A stretch of 55,371 bases of DNA from Rhodospirillaceae bacterium (GCA_011523655.1 WTGH01000061.1:1-55371), one strand, 5' to 3'. Counted from the stretch's first letter, positions 8,945 to 19,669 are shown. Numbers and translations are program-made. The notes: generated from the sequence alone by a model not told the origin.

Positions 8945-9960
8945 TGGACGCGCTGCACGGTTTCGAGGTCATCCGGCCGGCGACGGTCGAGGAGGCACTG
9001 GCCGCCCGTCAGGCCCATCCTGAGAGCCGGATGATCGGCGGCGGCACCGATATCCTGGTCAATATCCGGCGCGGCATCGAGACGCCGCCGGTGCTGATCG
9101 ACACCAACGACCTGGCCGATCTCAAGAGCATCGACGTCAGAGAAAGCGGCCTTGTCATCGGCGCGTCGGTGCGGCTGTACGAGGTCGCGGAGCATCCGGA
9201 GGTCAGTCGGCTCTACCCGGCGGTCGCCCGGGCCGCCGGCTCGATCGCCGGGCCGACCCAGCGCAACATGGGCACGGTCGGCGGCAATATCTGCCTCGAC
9301 ACCCGCTGCATCTACTACAACCAGTCCGAATGGTGGCGCGAAGCCAACGACCATTGCCTGAAGACCGAGCTTGGCGAGATGTGCCACGTCGCTCCGAAGT
9401 CGAAGGGCGTCTGCTTCGCGACCTATTCCGGCGACCTCGCCCCGGCGATGCTGCTGTTCGGCGGCGAGATCGACCTGCTCGGCCCCGACGGCGCGCGCAC
9501 GGTATCGATGCGCGATTTCTTCATCGGCTATTCACGGCAGGACGGCTCGACCGGCGACGGCATCGACTATATGGCGGTCCGGCCCGGCGAATTCGTGCTG
9601 CGCATCCGCGCGGCCGCGCCGGGCAATCTGGTCTCGGGCTACGACAAGGTGCGCATCCGCCGCTCGATCGAATATCCGGTGGCCGGCTGCGCCGCGGCGG
9701 TGGCGCGCGAGGGCGACGCACTCACCGACCTGCGCATCGCGATCACCGGAACCAATCCGCGCCCGGTGTTCCTGGAGGGCGCGGCGGACCTGGCCGGCGG
9801 CGCGCTGGACGACGCAACGGTCCAGGGCATCGACGACCTGTGCAAGGACCAGCTCATGTCGATGAAGACCACCTTCACCCCCGGCCACTACCGCCGCCGC
9901 GTCGCGACCAAGATGGCGATACGGCTGGTGCGGGAATTGTTCGAAGGGGCGGCGGTTTGA
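8944..9960 (+). CDS. hcrB: 4-hydroxybenzoyl-CoA reductase beta subunit, FAD plus [4Fe-4S]
   Basis: The 338-residue FAD-binding subunit shows IGGGTDILVN and the AGPTQRNMGTVGGNICLDTR region typical of this fold. Between the FAD motifs it has an insertion of roughly 40 residues with cysteines at 122, 138, 147 and 157 (plus C117). This is the distinguishing feature of 4-hydroxybenzoyl-CoA reductases, where the insert ligates an extra [4Fe-4S] cluster that lets low-potential electrons flow in reverse through the enzyme. Ordinary xanthine dehydrogenases and CO dehydrogenases lack it, so this subunit carries the functional identification of the whole operon. The start overlaps the alpha-subunit stop, implying translational coupling. 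Confidence 0.9.
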   Translation: MDALHGFEVIRPATVEEALAARQAHPESRMIGGGTDILVNIRRGIETPPVLIDTNDLADLKSIDVRESGLVIGASVRLYEVAEHPEVSRLYPAVARAAGSIAGPTQRNMGTVGGNICLDTRCIYYNQSEWWREANDHCLKTELGEMCHVAPKSKGVCFATYSGDLAPAMLLFGGEIDLLGPDGARTVSMRDFFIGYSRQDGSTGDGIDYMAVRPGEFVLRIRAAAPGNLVSGYDKVRIRRSIEYPVAGCAAAVAREGDALTDLRIAITGTNPRPVFLEGAADLAGGALDDATVQGIDDLCKDQLMSMKTTFTPGHYRRRVATKMAIRLVRELFEGAAV

Positions 9961-10028
9961 AGGGAAAACTGCCGGTTCAATTTCGTGGCGACGGACGCTC
10001 CCCAGCCGCCTGACCAGGCCCGGCATAT

Positions 10029-10053
10029 GTAGGGGAGGTTTTCAAACCCCTAC
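10029..10053. terminator. hairpin between convergent transcripts
   Basis: GTAGGGG at 10029-10035 is complementary to CCCCTAC at 10047-10053. It lies between the end of the hcr operon and the end of the convergent EamA gene. There is no long T tract on either side, so intrinsic termination is plausible but not certain. Confidence 0.4.
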
Positions 10054-10113
10054 GGCGGCTGACCGATGGTTATGGCAATTGCCGCGGTCGCGATAGCGTC
10101 GCGCGATACCCCC

Positions 10114-11025
10114 CTACCCCGACGACACGCCCGTCCTGTGGCGGAACAGGGCGCGGTCGCGGGTCAGGCCGAAGATGCTCGCGAAGACGATGCCGGTGCC
10201 GACCCAGACCCAGATGTCGGGCCACTCGGCGAACAGGATCAGCCCGGCGACCGCCGCGAAGGGCATGCGCAGGAAATCGAACGGCCCGGAGAAGCTGGCG
10301 TCGGCCGCGGCGATGGCGCGCGCCAGGGAGTATTGCGCCCCGGTGCCGAGAAAGGCGATCGCGACGACCCAGTGCAGGTCGCTCCATTGCGGGACATACG
10401 AATTGTAGACGAACGGCAGCGCCGCGACGGCGGCGATCATCAGGTTTGTCCAGCCGACGATCCGGCTCGCCGGTTCGGTGCGCGAGAGATGCTTGTTGAT
10501 CGCCGAGCTGCTGGCGAACAGCACCGCGGAGGCGAGCGCCGTCAGCGCCGCGATCTGGATGACCGCGGCCCCGGGCCTGAGGATCACGACGATGCCGGCG
10601 AACCCCACGCCGATCGCCGCCCAGCGGACCAGCGACACCTTCTCGCCCAGGAACATGCCGGCCAGCAGGGCAAGGAAAATCGGCGTCGTCCCGCTGAGCA
10701 CGGTCGCCTCGGCCATCGGCATCCAGGTCAGGGCGAAGTAGAAGCAGGTCTGGGCGCTGAAGATGAACACGCCGCGCAGGACGAACCAGGGCATCGCCTT
10801 GCGCAGCGGCCCGCCGTGCCCCATCCGGCCGGCGCGCCGGATCAGCGGCAGCATCACGGCGACGGACAGCAGCCCGCGATAGAAGGACAGGTCGGAGATC
10901 GGCACCCGGCCCTCCAGCATGCGCACGCAGACCGCGACCAGGCTCCACAGCGTAACCGCGAGTATCATCCACAGGGCGGCTTGCAGGCGCCGTTCGGGCG
11001 CAACCGCTAACGGAGGTTCAGCCAC
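10114..11025 (-). CDS. EamA/DMT family inner-membrane transporter
   Basis: The 303-residue protein is almost wholly hydrophobic, with about ten predicted membrane segments arranged as two EamA repeats. Examples are WMILAVTLWSLVAVCVRM at the start and WVWVGTGIVFASIFG near the end. Repeat signatures include LYFALTW-like FYFALTWMPMAEATVLSGT and the GEKVSLVRWAAIGVGFAGIVVI segment. Drug/metabolite transporters of this kind usually export amino acids or metabolites. The substrate is not predictable. It is the last gene of a minus-strand run (acyl-CoA dehydrogenase pair, VOC protein, transporter) with a 27-base gap to the VOC gene, so co-transcription is likely. Confidence 0.87.
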   Translation of the reverse strand: MAEPPLAVAPERRLQAALWMILAVTLWSLVAVCVRMLEGRVPISDLSFYRGLLSVAVMLPLIRRAGRMGHGGPLRKAMPWFVLRGVFIFSAQTCFYFALTWMPMAEATVLSGTTPIFLALLAGMFLGEKVSLVRWAAIGVGFAGIVVILRPGAAVIQIAALTALASAVLFASSSAINKHLSRTEPASRIVGWTNLMIAAVAALPFVYNSYVPQWSDLHWVVAIAFLGTGAQYSLARAIAAADASFSGPFDFLRMPFAAVAGLILFAEWPDIWVWVGTGIVFASIFGLTRDRALFRHRTGVSSG

Positions 11026-11052
11026 GGCGCGGTCTTCAGCGTGAACGGGCGA

Positions 11053-11469
11053 TCAGGTCGAAGGGCCTTTCAGCTCGACCGTGTTGCCCTCCGGGTCCGT
11101 CAGATAGATCGACGGCCCGTAGCCGGTCGCGCCGTAGCGGACCGCTGCCGCCTCGACATCGCAGCCGCGCGCTTCCAGTGCACGGCGGATCGCCGCCTCG
11201 TCCCACGGATCGACCAGCAGGCAGAAATGGTCCTGGTTGTGGCCCTCCGGCCCCGGCGCCGGCCCCTTCTGCCGGCCGATCGGCCCGTCGACGGGCGCGA
11301 AGTCGATCAGCGCATCCCCGGCGCGCATCTGCCAGAGGCCGATATCCTCCTGGACCTTCTCGAGCGTGCAGCCGAGCACGTCGCCGTAATAGCGCAGCAT
11401 GACGTCGATATCCCGGACGCGCAGGACGATATGGTCCAGCCCCTTGATCGGTATCGGATTATCGGCCAT
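11053..11469 (-). CDS. VOC family dioxygenase/glyoxalase-like protein
   Basis: The start MADNPIPIKGLDHIVLRVRD was preferred to an upstream ATG because it has an AAAGAGGG ribosome-binding site and avoids overlap with the upstream acyl-CoA dehydrogenase. The 138 residues contain GLDHIVLRVRDIDVMLRYYG (first module, possible metal His), HNQDHFCLLVDPWD (second module, possible metal His) and TDPEGNTVELKG with the C-terminal metal Glu. This matches a metal-dependent VOC enzyme rather than a mere binding protein. It sits 13 bases downstream of an acyl-CoA dehydrogenase gene, so it may be part of the same catabolic operon. The reaction is unknown. Confidence 0.82.
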   Translation of the reverse strand: MADNPIPIKGLDHIVLRVRDIDVMLRYYGDVLGCTLEKVQEDIGLWQMRAGDALIDFAPVDGPIGRQKGPAPGPEGHNQDHFCLLVDPWDEAAIRRALEARGCDVEAAAVRYGATGYGPSIYLTDPEGNTVELKGPST

Positions 11470-11482
11470 CCGGCGCCCTCTT

Positions 11483-12619
11483 TCAGCCGGCCCTACCGCC
11501 GGAGAGGCCGGCAAAGCGATCGAGATGGTGGTCGGCGTCGCCGAACAGGCTGCCGATCATGGTGATGCGCTTGAAGAAGGCGCTGATCGGCATTTCCCTT
11601 GTCATGCCCATGCCGCCGTGCATCTGGATCGCCTCCTGGCCGACCAGTTTACCCTTTTCGCCCGCATAAGCCTTGGCCGCCGAGGCCGCGCGGGACGCCG
11701 CCGGCCCGTTGCCCGCCGCGGCGCGCACGGCCGCCATATAGGCCATCGACTGGGTCTGCTCCTTGTGGATGAACATTTCGGCCATGCGGTGCTGCAAGAC
11801 CTGGAAGGACGACAGCGGCACGCCGAACTGCTTGCGTGTGCCAATATATTCCCGTGTCTGGCTCACCAGCGCCTCCATCACGCCGGCGGCCTCGCAGCAC
11901 AGCACGGCTGTGGCCGCATCGATCGCCGGCTCCAGCAGCGCCATGCCGCCGTCGACCGCGCCGAGCACGGCGTCGCCGCCCGCCCTCACGCCGGTCAGCG
12001 TCAATTCGGCCGCCCGGCCGTCGTCCATCGTCCTGTAGGGCCGTAGGGCGATGCCGTTCGCGCCGGCCGGCAGGAGGAACAGGGTGATGCCGCGCGAATC
12101 GGTCCGCCCGCCTGCGGTGCGCGCCGGCACGATCAGCCAATCGGCGGACCGCGCATTGAAAACGACGGCCTTCTGCCCGCTCAGCACATGGTCGCCGCCG
12201 CTGCGCTCCGCCTTCGTCGCCACATCGTGGAGCGCGTAGCGCGCCTGCGGTTCGGCGAATCCGGTCGCCAGTTGCAGCCTGCCGGCGATCAATTCCTGCA
12301 GCAGGTCGGTCCGCCCGGCCCGGGCCAGCAGGCCGCCGCCGAGCACGACCGTCCAGAGATAGGGCTCGACCGCCAACCCCTTGCCCAGGCCCTCCGCGAT
12401 CAGCCCGGCCTCGACCGGCCCGCCGCCATAGCCCCCCGCGGCTTCGCCGAACGGCACGCCGAGCCAGCCCAACTCGGCGAATCTGGACCAGTTCTCCGCG
12501 CTCCAACCGCGCTCGCTCTCGGCCAGACGTGTGCGGACGTCGAAGCCGTAGTCGCGCTCGACGAACCGGTCGACGCTTTCCTGGAGCAGCCTCTGTTCGT
12601 CGGTCAGGGCAAAGGGCAT
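11483..12619 (-). CDS. acyl-CoA dehydrogenase, PimD-like small subunit
   Basis: The 378 residues start MPFALTDEQRLLQESVDRFV, the usual beginning of the smaller partner of heteromeric acyl-CoA dehydrogenases (PimD, ChsE-type). Also visible are GYGGGPVEAGLIAEGLGKGL, the TRKQFGVPLSSFQVLQHRMAEMF-like segment (RKQFGVPLSSFQ) and QMHGGMGMTREMPIS. The C-terminus ends in LFGDADHHLDRFA rather than the EGT-type catalytic motif. In such pairs the active site and FAD site are shared between unlike subunits. The partner gene lies 62 bases upstream. Likely role: dehydrogenation of a dicarboxylyl-CoA such as pimeloyl-CoA, or of a bulky side-chain CoA ester. The family is clear; the substrate is inferred. Confidence 0.87.
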   Translation of the reverse strand: MPFALTDEQRLLQESVDRFVERDYGFDVRTRLAESERGWSAENWSRFAELGWLGVPFGEAAGGYGGGPVEAGLIAEGLGKGLAVEPYLWTVVLGGGLLARAGRTDLLQELIAGRLQLATGFAEPQARYALHDVATKAERSGGDHVLSGQKAVVFNARSADWLIVPARTAGGRTDSRGITLFLLPAGANGIALRPYRTMDDGRAAELTLTGVRAGGDAVLGAVDGGMALLEPAIDAATAVLCCEAAGVMEALVSQTREYIGTRKQFGVPLSSFQVLQHRMAEMFIHKEQTQSMAYMAAVRAAAGNGPAASRAASAAKAYAGEKGKLVGQEAIQMHGGMGMTREMPISAFFKRITMIGSLFGDADHHLDRFAGLSGGRAG

Positions 12620-12681
12620 GGAATCGTCCCGTCAGCGAAATCGGGCAGCGGCGTCACGAATCCGCCGGGGGTCCGGTGCGC

Positions 12682-13878
12682 CTAGAAGCCCAGCACCATC
12701 TTGGAGATGATGCCACGCTGGACCTCGTTGGAGCCGCCGTAAATCGAGGTCTTGCGCAGGTTGAAATAGGCCGGCGACAGGCTGACCGCATAGTCCGGCC
12801 CGACCGACGGTTCGTTCCAGCCGAATTCGCGGGCTTCGGGCGTATCGGGATGGCTGTAGTAGCCGATCGCCTCCATCAGCAATTCGCCGAGTTCCTGCTG
12901 CAACTCCGTCGCGCGGATCTTCAGCAGCGAGGCTTCCGGGCCCGGCACGCGGCCGGCGCTCTCGGCCGAAACGACGCGCAGCAGCGTCATTTCGAGGGCC
13001 ATCAGATCGATCTCGGCCCGCGCGATCTTCTCGCGGAAGCGCGGATCCTCGATCAGCGGCGCGCCGTCCTTCTGTTCCGCCGCCGCGATTTCCGTCAGCT
13101 TTTCGAGTTGCGCCTTGGAGCGGCCGATCTCGGCGATACTGGTGCGCTCGTGGCCGAGCAGGAACTTGGCGATGGTCCAGCCCTTGTTCTCCGGGCCGAC
13201 GCGATTGGAGACCGGCACGACGACATCGTCGAAAAACACCTCGTTGACCTCGTGGCCGCCCTCCATCGTGACGATCGGCTTCACCGCGATGCCGGGCGTC
13301 GTCATGTCGATCAGCAGGAAAGAGATGCCCTCCTGCTTCTTGACCGTGTCGTCGGTGCGCACCAGGCAGAAAATCCAGTCCGCCCAGTGGGCCGCCGTCG
13401 TCCAGGTCTTCTGGCCGTTGACGATGTAATTGTCGCCGTCGCGCACCGCCCGCGTCTTGAGCGACGCCAGGTCCGAGCCGGCACCCGGTTCGGAATAGCC
13501 CTGGCACCACTGGATCTCCGAACTCGCGATCTTCGGCAGATGCTGCGCCTTCTGCTCGTCGCTGCCGAAGGCCTGGATTACCGGGCCGACCATCTTGAGC
13601 CCGAAGGGCATGAGGCGCGGACAATGGTTGCGGCCGGTCTCCTCCTCGAAGATGTGGCGCTGCATCGGCGTCCAGTCCGGCCCGCCATACTCGACCGGCC
13701 AGCCCGGCGCGCCCCAGCCGTTGGCGTGCAGGATCCGGTGCCAGTTGACATGGTCTTCCCTGGTGAGCTTCAGGCCGCGGCGCACCTTTTCGCGGGTATC
13801 GGACGGCAGGCTCCGGTCGATGAAGGCCCTGACCTCGTCGCGGAAGGCCCCGTCTTCGGCGCTGATATCGAGATCCAT
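12682..13878 (-). CDS. acyl-CoA dehydrogenase, PimC-like large subunit
   Basis: The start MDLDISAEDGAFRDEVRAFI has a GGAGGA ribosome-binding site; a 35-residue upstream extension is rejected. The 398 residues carry GWGAPGWPVEYGGPDWTPMQ, CQGYSEPGAGSDLASLKTRA (FAD loop), GQKTWTTAAHWADWIFCLVRT and the C-terminal SIYGGSNEVQRGIISKMVLG. This pattern is characteristic of the larger partner of PimC/PimD-like and steroid-type FadE pairs. It heads a minus-strand operon with the PimD-like subunit, a VOC protein and a transporter, and is divergent from an SDR gene across a 119-base control region. A role in pimeloyl-CoA or related chain breakdown after aromatic ring cleavage would suit the neighbouring hcr and fadJ-like genes, but this is inference. 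Confidence 0.88.
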   Translation of the reverse strand: MDLDISAEDGAFRDEVRAFIDRSLPSDTREKVRRGLKLTREDHVNWHRILHANGWGAPGWPVEYGGPDWTPMQRHIFEEETGRNHCPRLMPFGLKMVGPVIQAFGSDEQKAQHLPKIASSEIQWCQGYSEPGAGSDLASLKTRAVRDGDNYIVNGQKTWTTAAHWADWIFCLVRTDDTVKKQEGISFLLIDMTTPGIAVKPIVTMEGGHEVNEVFFDDVVVPVSNRVGPENKGWTIAKFLLGHERTSIAEIGRSKAQLEKLTEIAAAEQKDGAPLIEDPRFREKIARAEIDLMALEMTLLRVVSAESAGRVPGPEASLLKIRATELQQELGELLMEAIGYYSHPDTPEAREFGWNEPSVGPDYAVSLSPAYFNLRKTSIYGGSNEVQRGIISKMVLGF

Positions 13879-13937
13879 GCTTTCCTCCCTGCGCCTCAAG
13901 GCGCGGCCCGGCGGCATTGCAAACCGCAACCGGCCGG

Positions 13938-13964
13938 TTGATTCGTCGGGCATCGGATTATAGG
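13938..13964 (+). promoter_or_regulatory. possible promoter of the SDR gene
   Basis: TTGATT at 13938-13943 and TATAGG at 13959-13964 are separated by 15 bases and lie 34 bases before the SDR start, in the divergent region with the PimC-like gene. The spacing is short, so this is only a candidate. Confidence 0.3.
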
Positions 13965-13997
13965 AAGCGCCAGAACGTTGCAACCGGACACATCCCG

Positions 13998-14777
13998 ATG
14001 AAATACGACGACCTGTTCCGCCTCGACGGCAAGGTGGCCCTGATTACCGGCTCCTCGAAGGGCATCGGCCGGGCGACAGCGGAAGCGATGGCGGCGCAGG
14101 GCGCGAAGGTGGTGATCTCCAGCCGCAAGCTCGACAAGTGCGAGGAAGTCGCCCAGGGCATCCGCGACGAGGGCGGCGACGCCGTTGCCGTCGCCTGCAA
14201 CATCTCCCACAAGGACCAGCTACAGACGCTGGTCGACCGCGCCAACGACCGTTACGGTCGGATCGACATCCTGGTCTGCAACGCGGCGGTCAACCCCTAT
14301 TTCGGCACGCTGCAGGACCTGCCCGACGAAGCCTACGAGAAGACGACCGGCGCCAACCTGCGCTCCAACATCTGGCTGTGCCAGATGGTGATTCCCCAGA
14401 TGGCCGAACGGAAGGACGGCGCGGTCATCATCGTGTCTTCGACCGGCGGGCTGAAGGGCACGCGCTATCTCGGCATCTACGGCATCACCAAGGCCGCCGA
14501 TTCGGCGCTCGTCCGCAACCTCTCGGTCGAATGGGGCGACCGGAACGTGCGGGTCAACGCCATCGCGCCCTCGATCATCAAGACCGACATGGCGCGCGCC
14601 CTGTGGGAGAACGAGGAGATCTACAATTCCGCCGTAAAGCATTATCCGCTCAAGCGCATCGGCTCCGTCGAGGAGGTAGCCGGCGCGGCGGTCTTCCTGG
14701 CCTCGAAGGCCGGCAGCTTCACCACCGGCCACACCCTCGTCGTCGACGGCGGCTCGACCATCAGCGGGGAGTTCTAG
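13998..14777 (+). CDS. short-chain dehydrogenase/reductase
   Basis: This 259-residue classical SDR oxidoreductase carries the Rossmann motif TGSSKGIG at residues 17-24, NAAV near 95, catalytic S147 (IIVSSTGG), Y161 and K165 (YGITK), and VDGGSTISGEF at the C-terminus. The ATG at 13998 was chosen because the protein then begins MKYDDLFRLDGKVALITG, the normal N-terminus. A longer frame starting 81 bases upstream would run through the divergent promoter region. It is divergent from the PimC/PimD-like dehydrogenases and may reduce or oxidise a 3-hydroxy- or 3-oxoacyl intermediate in the same pathway. The substrate is unknown. Confidence 0.88.
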   Translation: MKYDDLFRLDGKVALITGSSKGIGRATAEAMAAQGAKVVISSRKLDKCEEVAQGIRDEGGDAVAVACNISHKDQLQTLVDRANDRYGRIDILVCNAAVNPYFGTLQDLPDEAYEKTTGANLRSNIWLCQMVIPQMAERKDGAVIIVSSTGGLKGTRYLGIYGITKAADSALVRNLSVEWGDRNVRVNAIAPSIIKTDMARALWENEEIYNSAVKHYPLKRIGSVEEVAGAAVFLASKAGSFTTGHTLVVDGGSTISGEF

Positions 14778-14790
14778 GGGCTGCGCTGGC

Positions 14791-14909
14791 GTGTCCCTCG
14801 ATACGGCGCCGGCGCGCCTACTCGGGATGAGGGGATTAGTGTTCGAACTACAACCTTCACCCTCACCCTGAGTAGCCCCGGATTTAATCCGGGGCGTATC
14901 GAAGGGCAC
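14791..14909. repeat. REP-like palindrome between convergent genes
   Basis: GTGTCCCTCGATACG at the left is matched by CGTATCGAAGGGCAC at the right end. CTACTCGGGATGAGGG is matched imperfectly by CCCTCACCCTGAGTAG, with a CCCCGGATTTAATCCGGGG hairpin inserted in the right arm. The element lies just after the SDR stop and before the convergent DUF1194 gene, so it may serve as a bidirectional terminator or mRNA stabiliser. The remaining roughly 70 bases up to 14981 are AT-rich. Confidence 0.75.
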
Positions 14910-14981
14910 GAAGAGACGTTAAAACTTCAAAAAAATCTGCCAAGCGTATTGCAAAATTAATTCATAATTTCAATAGATTAT

Positions 14982-15692
14982 CTAGCGTTTTTCAAGCATC
15001 GCGATCTCCCGGACCAGCTTGCTCAGGATCACTTCCTCGAACGGCGTCCGCTCGTCTGCCGTCATGACGAAGGCGCCGGGGCCGCCGATGACCTCCATCC
15101 GGTAATGCTCCTCCAGCGGCACGCCGAAACTGGGGCGGAAGCTGGTGCCGGTGCGAGTCTTGATCGCCAGGCCGTTGATTGTGATGCCGGCTTCGAGCGC
15201 CGCGGCCCGCACGACCTGCAGCGGCGGCCCGTTGATCTGCGGGCCGTCGCCGGAAATGTCGATGATCTTCTGCTTGCCCTCGTAGGCGTTGGACCGGATC
15301 TGCTTCGTCGAATAGGCGATGGCGGCGCTGATCGAATTGTAGCCCCAGACCTTGCGCGGCGCTGCGACCAGCCGCTCGGCGAAGGCTTTGGCCGTCGCCG
15401 CATCCCGGATCACCGTCCAGTCGACGATGGTCTCGACCGATTCCGGCGCGCCCCATTCGACGAACAGGACGGCGATCCTGCGGAATTCGCCGCCGCGGAT
15501 CGCGTTGAGAACGAGCGGATGGGTGATCGCCCGCGCATACCCCTTCCGCTGCAACTGGAATTCGATATCGTCGATCGAGCCCGACCCGTCGACCGCCAGC
15601 ACCAGCTCGACATCGACCTTTTCCGTCGCAGCAGCGGGCGCCGCGGCCAGCGGAGCGAGCAGCAGGGCGCACAGCAGGGCGAGCCTTCTCAT
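14982..15692 (-). CDS. DUF1194 secreted von Willebrand-A-like protein
   Basis: The 236 residues start MRRLALLCALLLAPLAAAPA, a signal peptide likely cut after APAAA. The mature part begins VDVELVLAVDGSGSIDDIEF, with a DxSxS metal-binding (MIDAS) motif, followed by GYARAITHP, KQKIIDISGDGPQ and a C-terminal EVILSKLVREIAMLEKR. This is the DUF1194 family, periplasmic VWA-type proteins of unknown function found mostly in alphaproteobacteria. A second ATG at 15707 would add five residues (MVGCS). The gene follows the fused fatty-acid oxidation gene by only a few bases and may be co-transcribed, though no functional link is obvious. Relatively AT-rich DNA follows its 3' end. Confidence 0.82.
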   Translation of the reverse strand: MRRLALLCALLLAPLAAAPAAATEKVDVELVLAVDGSGSIDDIEFQLQRKGYARAITHPLVLNAIRGGEFRRIAVLFVEWGAPESVETIVDWTVIRDAATAKAFAERLVAAPRKVWGYNSISAAIAYSTKQIRSNAYEGKQKIIDISGDGPQINGPPLQVVRAAALEAGITINGLAIKTRTGTSFRPSFGVPLEEHYRMEVIGGPGAFVMTADERTPFEEVILSKLVREIAMLEKR

Positions 15693-15715
15693 GCTGCAAC
15701 CTACCATAAATCCGC

Positions 15716-17824
<2,109 letters not shown>

Positions 17825-17861
17825 GGGTTCGATTCCTTGCGGTCTTTCACGCCTTCCTGGC

Positions 17862-18028
17862 CGTCATATCGGCCGGAGGGAATTTCCTATCGTCGCCCCA
17901 TCGTCGTCATATCGACCGGAGCGGACCGCAGGTCCGCGGAGTGGAGATATCATTCCCGCGCAGAGCAGGGATCGGAGCACCGCGCGGGAAAGATTTCTCC
18001 ACTCCCTTCGGTCGGTCAAAATGACGGG
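17862..18028. repeat. REP-like palindromic repeat (CGTCATWTCGACCG family)
   Basis: A half copy at 17862-17876 precedes a full element at 17905-18028. The left end CGTCATATCGACCGGAGCGG and right end CGGTCAAAATGACGG are near reverse complements, and internal arms GAGTGGAGATATC and AAAGATTTCTCCACTC also pair. It fills most of the 264-base gap between two minus-strand genes. See the family finding for other copies. Confidence 0.8.
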
Positions 18029-18088
18029 AAAGGGCATGGGTTCGGTCGCAACGACGGGAGAGGAAGTCGGCCGGAAGCCGGCCTGGAA

Positions 18089-19294
18089 CTACAAATGCTT
18101 GCCGATCTCCATGCGGGCGATCTGGGCCTTGTGGACCTCGTCCGGGCCGTCGGCGAAGCGTAGGATACGGCCGACAGACCAGAGTTTCGGCAGGATGGTG
18201 TCCTCGGTCAGGCCGCAGGCGCCGTGGACCTGCATGGCCCGGTCGGCGACGCGCAGCAGCATGTTCGGCGCCGCCACCTTGATCGCCGCGATCTCCAGCC
18301 GCGCCGCCTTGTTGCCGACCGTATCCATCATGTGGGCGGCGTTGAGGGTGAGCAGGCGGGACTGGTCGATGTCGATCCGGCTTTCGGCGATCCAGTCGCG
18401 GATCAGCCCCTGGTCGATCACACGGGTGCCGAAGGTCGTGCGGTCGGCGGCGCGCCGGATCATCAGTTCCAGCGCCCGTTCGGCCATGCCGATCATGCGC
18501 ATGCAGTGGTGGATGCGGCCGGGGCCGAGGCGCCCCTGCGCAATCTCGAAGCCGCGGCCCTCGCCGAGCAGCATATTGGAGGCCGGCACCCGGACGTCAT
18601 CGAAGGTCACCTCCCAGTGGCCCTCCGGCGCGTCGTCGAAGCCCATGACCGGCAGGAAGCGGTGAATCGTGATACCCGGCGTGTTCGGCTCGACCAGGAT
18701 CTGCGACTGCTGGTTGTAGCGCGGCGCCTCGGGATCGGACTTGCCCATGACGATCCAGATTTTCGTGCGCTTGTCGCCGGCGCCCGAGGCCCACCATTTG
18801 CGGCCGTTGACGACATATTCGTCGCCGTCGCGCCGGATCTCGGTCTGGATGTTGGTGGCGTCGGACGAGGCGACGTCCGGCTCGGTCATGCAGAAGGCCG
18901 AGCGGATCTCGCCGGCGAGCAGCGGCTTCAGCCACTTCTCCTTCTGCGCCTCGGTGCCGTAGCGGGTGAACACCTCCATGTTGCCGGTATCCGGCGCCGA
19001 GCAGTTGCAGGATTCCGGCGCCAGATGCGGCGAGCGGCCGAGGACTTCGCACAGATGGGCGTATTCCAGGTTGGTCAGCCCGGCGCCCAGTTCGCTCTCG
19101 GGCAGGAACAGGTTCCACAGGCCCCGCTTCTTCGCCTCCGCCTTGAGCTCGTTCAGGACCGGCGGCGCGTCCCAGCGGTCGCCTTCATTGTGCTGTTCCT
19201 CGTAGACCGCCTCGCTCGGGTAGATGCGGCGGTCCATGAAGTCGAGCAGATTGTCCTTCAGCTCCTGCGCGCGCGGCGTCAGATCGCGAAGCAT
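18089..19294 (-). CDS. acyl-CoA dehydrogenase, ACAD10/11-like
   Basis: The 401 residues begin [20 protein letters not shown] and carry [40 protein letters not shown] (FAD loop), [11 protein letters not shown] and the C-terminal [20 protein letters not shown] followed by [19 protein letters not shown]. The GRKWWASGA and DGPDEVH signatures point to the ACAD10/ACAD11 subgroup. In other organisms this subgroup handles long, branched or phosphorylated 4-hydroxyacyl-CoAs, often beside an aminoglycoside-phosphotransferase-like kinase. No such kinase gene is seen here. An intergenic REP element separates it from the downstream fused oxidation gene, so it is probably a separate transcript. Confidence 0.87.
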   Translation of the reverse strand: MLRDLTPRAQELKDNLLDFMDRRIYPSEAVYEEQHNEGDRWDAPPVLNELKAEAKKRGLWNLFLPESELGAGLTNLEYAHLCEVLGRSPHLAPESCNCSAPDTGNMEVFTRYGTEAQKEKWLKPLLAGEIRSAFCMTEPDVASSDATNIQTEIRRDGDEYVVNGRKWWASGAGDKRTKIWIVMGKSDPEAPRYNQQSQILVEPNTPGITIHRFLPVMGFDDAPEGHWEVTFDDVRVPASNMLLGEGRGFEIAQGRLGPGRIHHCMRMIGMAERALELMIRRAADRTTFGTRVIDQGLIRDWIAESRIDIDQSRLLTLNAAHMMDTVGNKAARLEIAAIKVAAPNMLLRVADRAMQVHGACGLTEDTILPKLWSVGRILRFADGPDEVHKAQIARMEIGKHL

Positions 19295-19459
19295 GGGCGG
19301 TCTCCCCGGAAGTCCCGTATCTCGAAGTCGTCGATTCGCAGTCGGGGCGGACCCTATCGCCCGCGCCGGTCAATGACCAGCGGCAAGGGCGCGCGGGCGG
19401 CGGCTACCGGCCCCTCTCGCGACGGATTTTATGCCGATGTCCGGATCGGTTGCGAATCG

Positions 19460-19669
19460 TCACGCGTCGTCGCCGTCGAACAGATCGCCGGGCAGGTTCA
19501 GATAGCCCAACGGCGCGATTTCCCGATGGGCAGGCCCGGCCGGCGGAACAAGCCGGGCCTGCGGTTCGCCAGCCTTGGTAATCGTAATTTCTTCGCCGGC
19601 CTTGGCCCGGGCCAGAAGCGCCGAGAAATTGGCCCGCGCCTCGGCCGTCTTGTATTTGGCGGACGACAT
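19460..19669 (-). CDS. orphan Phd/YefM-type antitoxin
   Basis: The 69 residues begin MSSAKYKTAEARANFSALLA and continue with RAKAGEEITITKAGEPQARL, the classic Phd/YefM N-terminal DNA-binding fold (small beta sheet and helix). A GGAG ribosome-binding site lies 7 bases before the ATG. In toxin-antitoxin operons this protein represses its own promoter and neutralises a Doc, RelE or VapC toxin through its C-terminus. No toxin gene follows in the 165 bases before the next gene, and none precedes it. It is therefore an orphan, either a remnant or a regulator acting elsewhere. Confidence 0.8.
   Translation of the reverse strand: MSSAKYKTAEARANFSALLARAKAGEEITITKAGEPQARLVPPAGPAHREIAPLGYLNLPGDLFDGDDA

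Noticed and set aside
17862..18028. CRISPR-like spacing of repeats
   Set aside because: The repeats are palindromic, one or two copies per locus, and scattered between genes; no regular spacers exist anywhere in the window.
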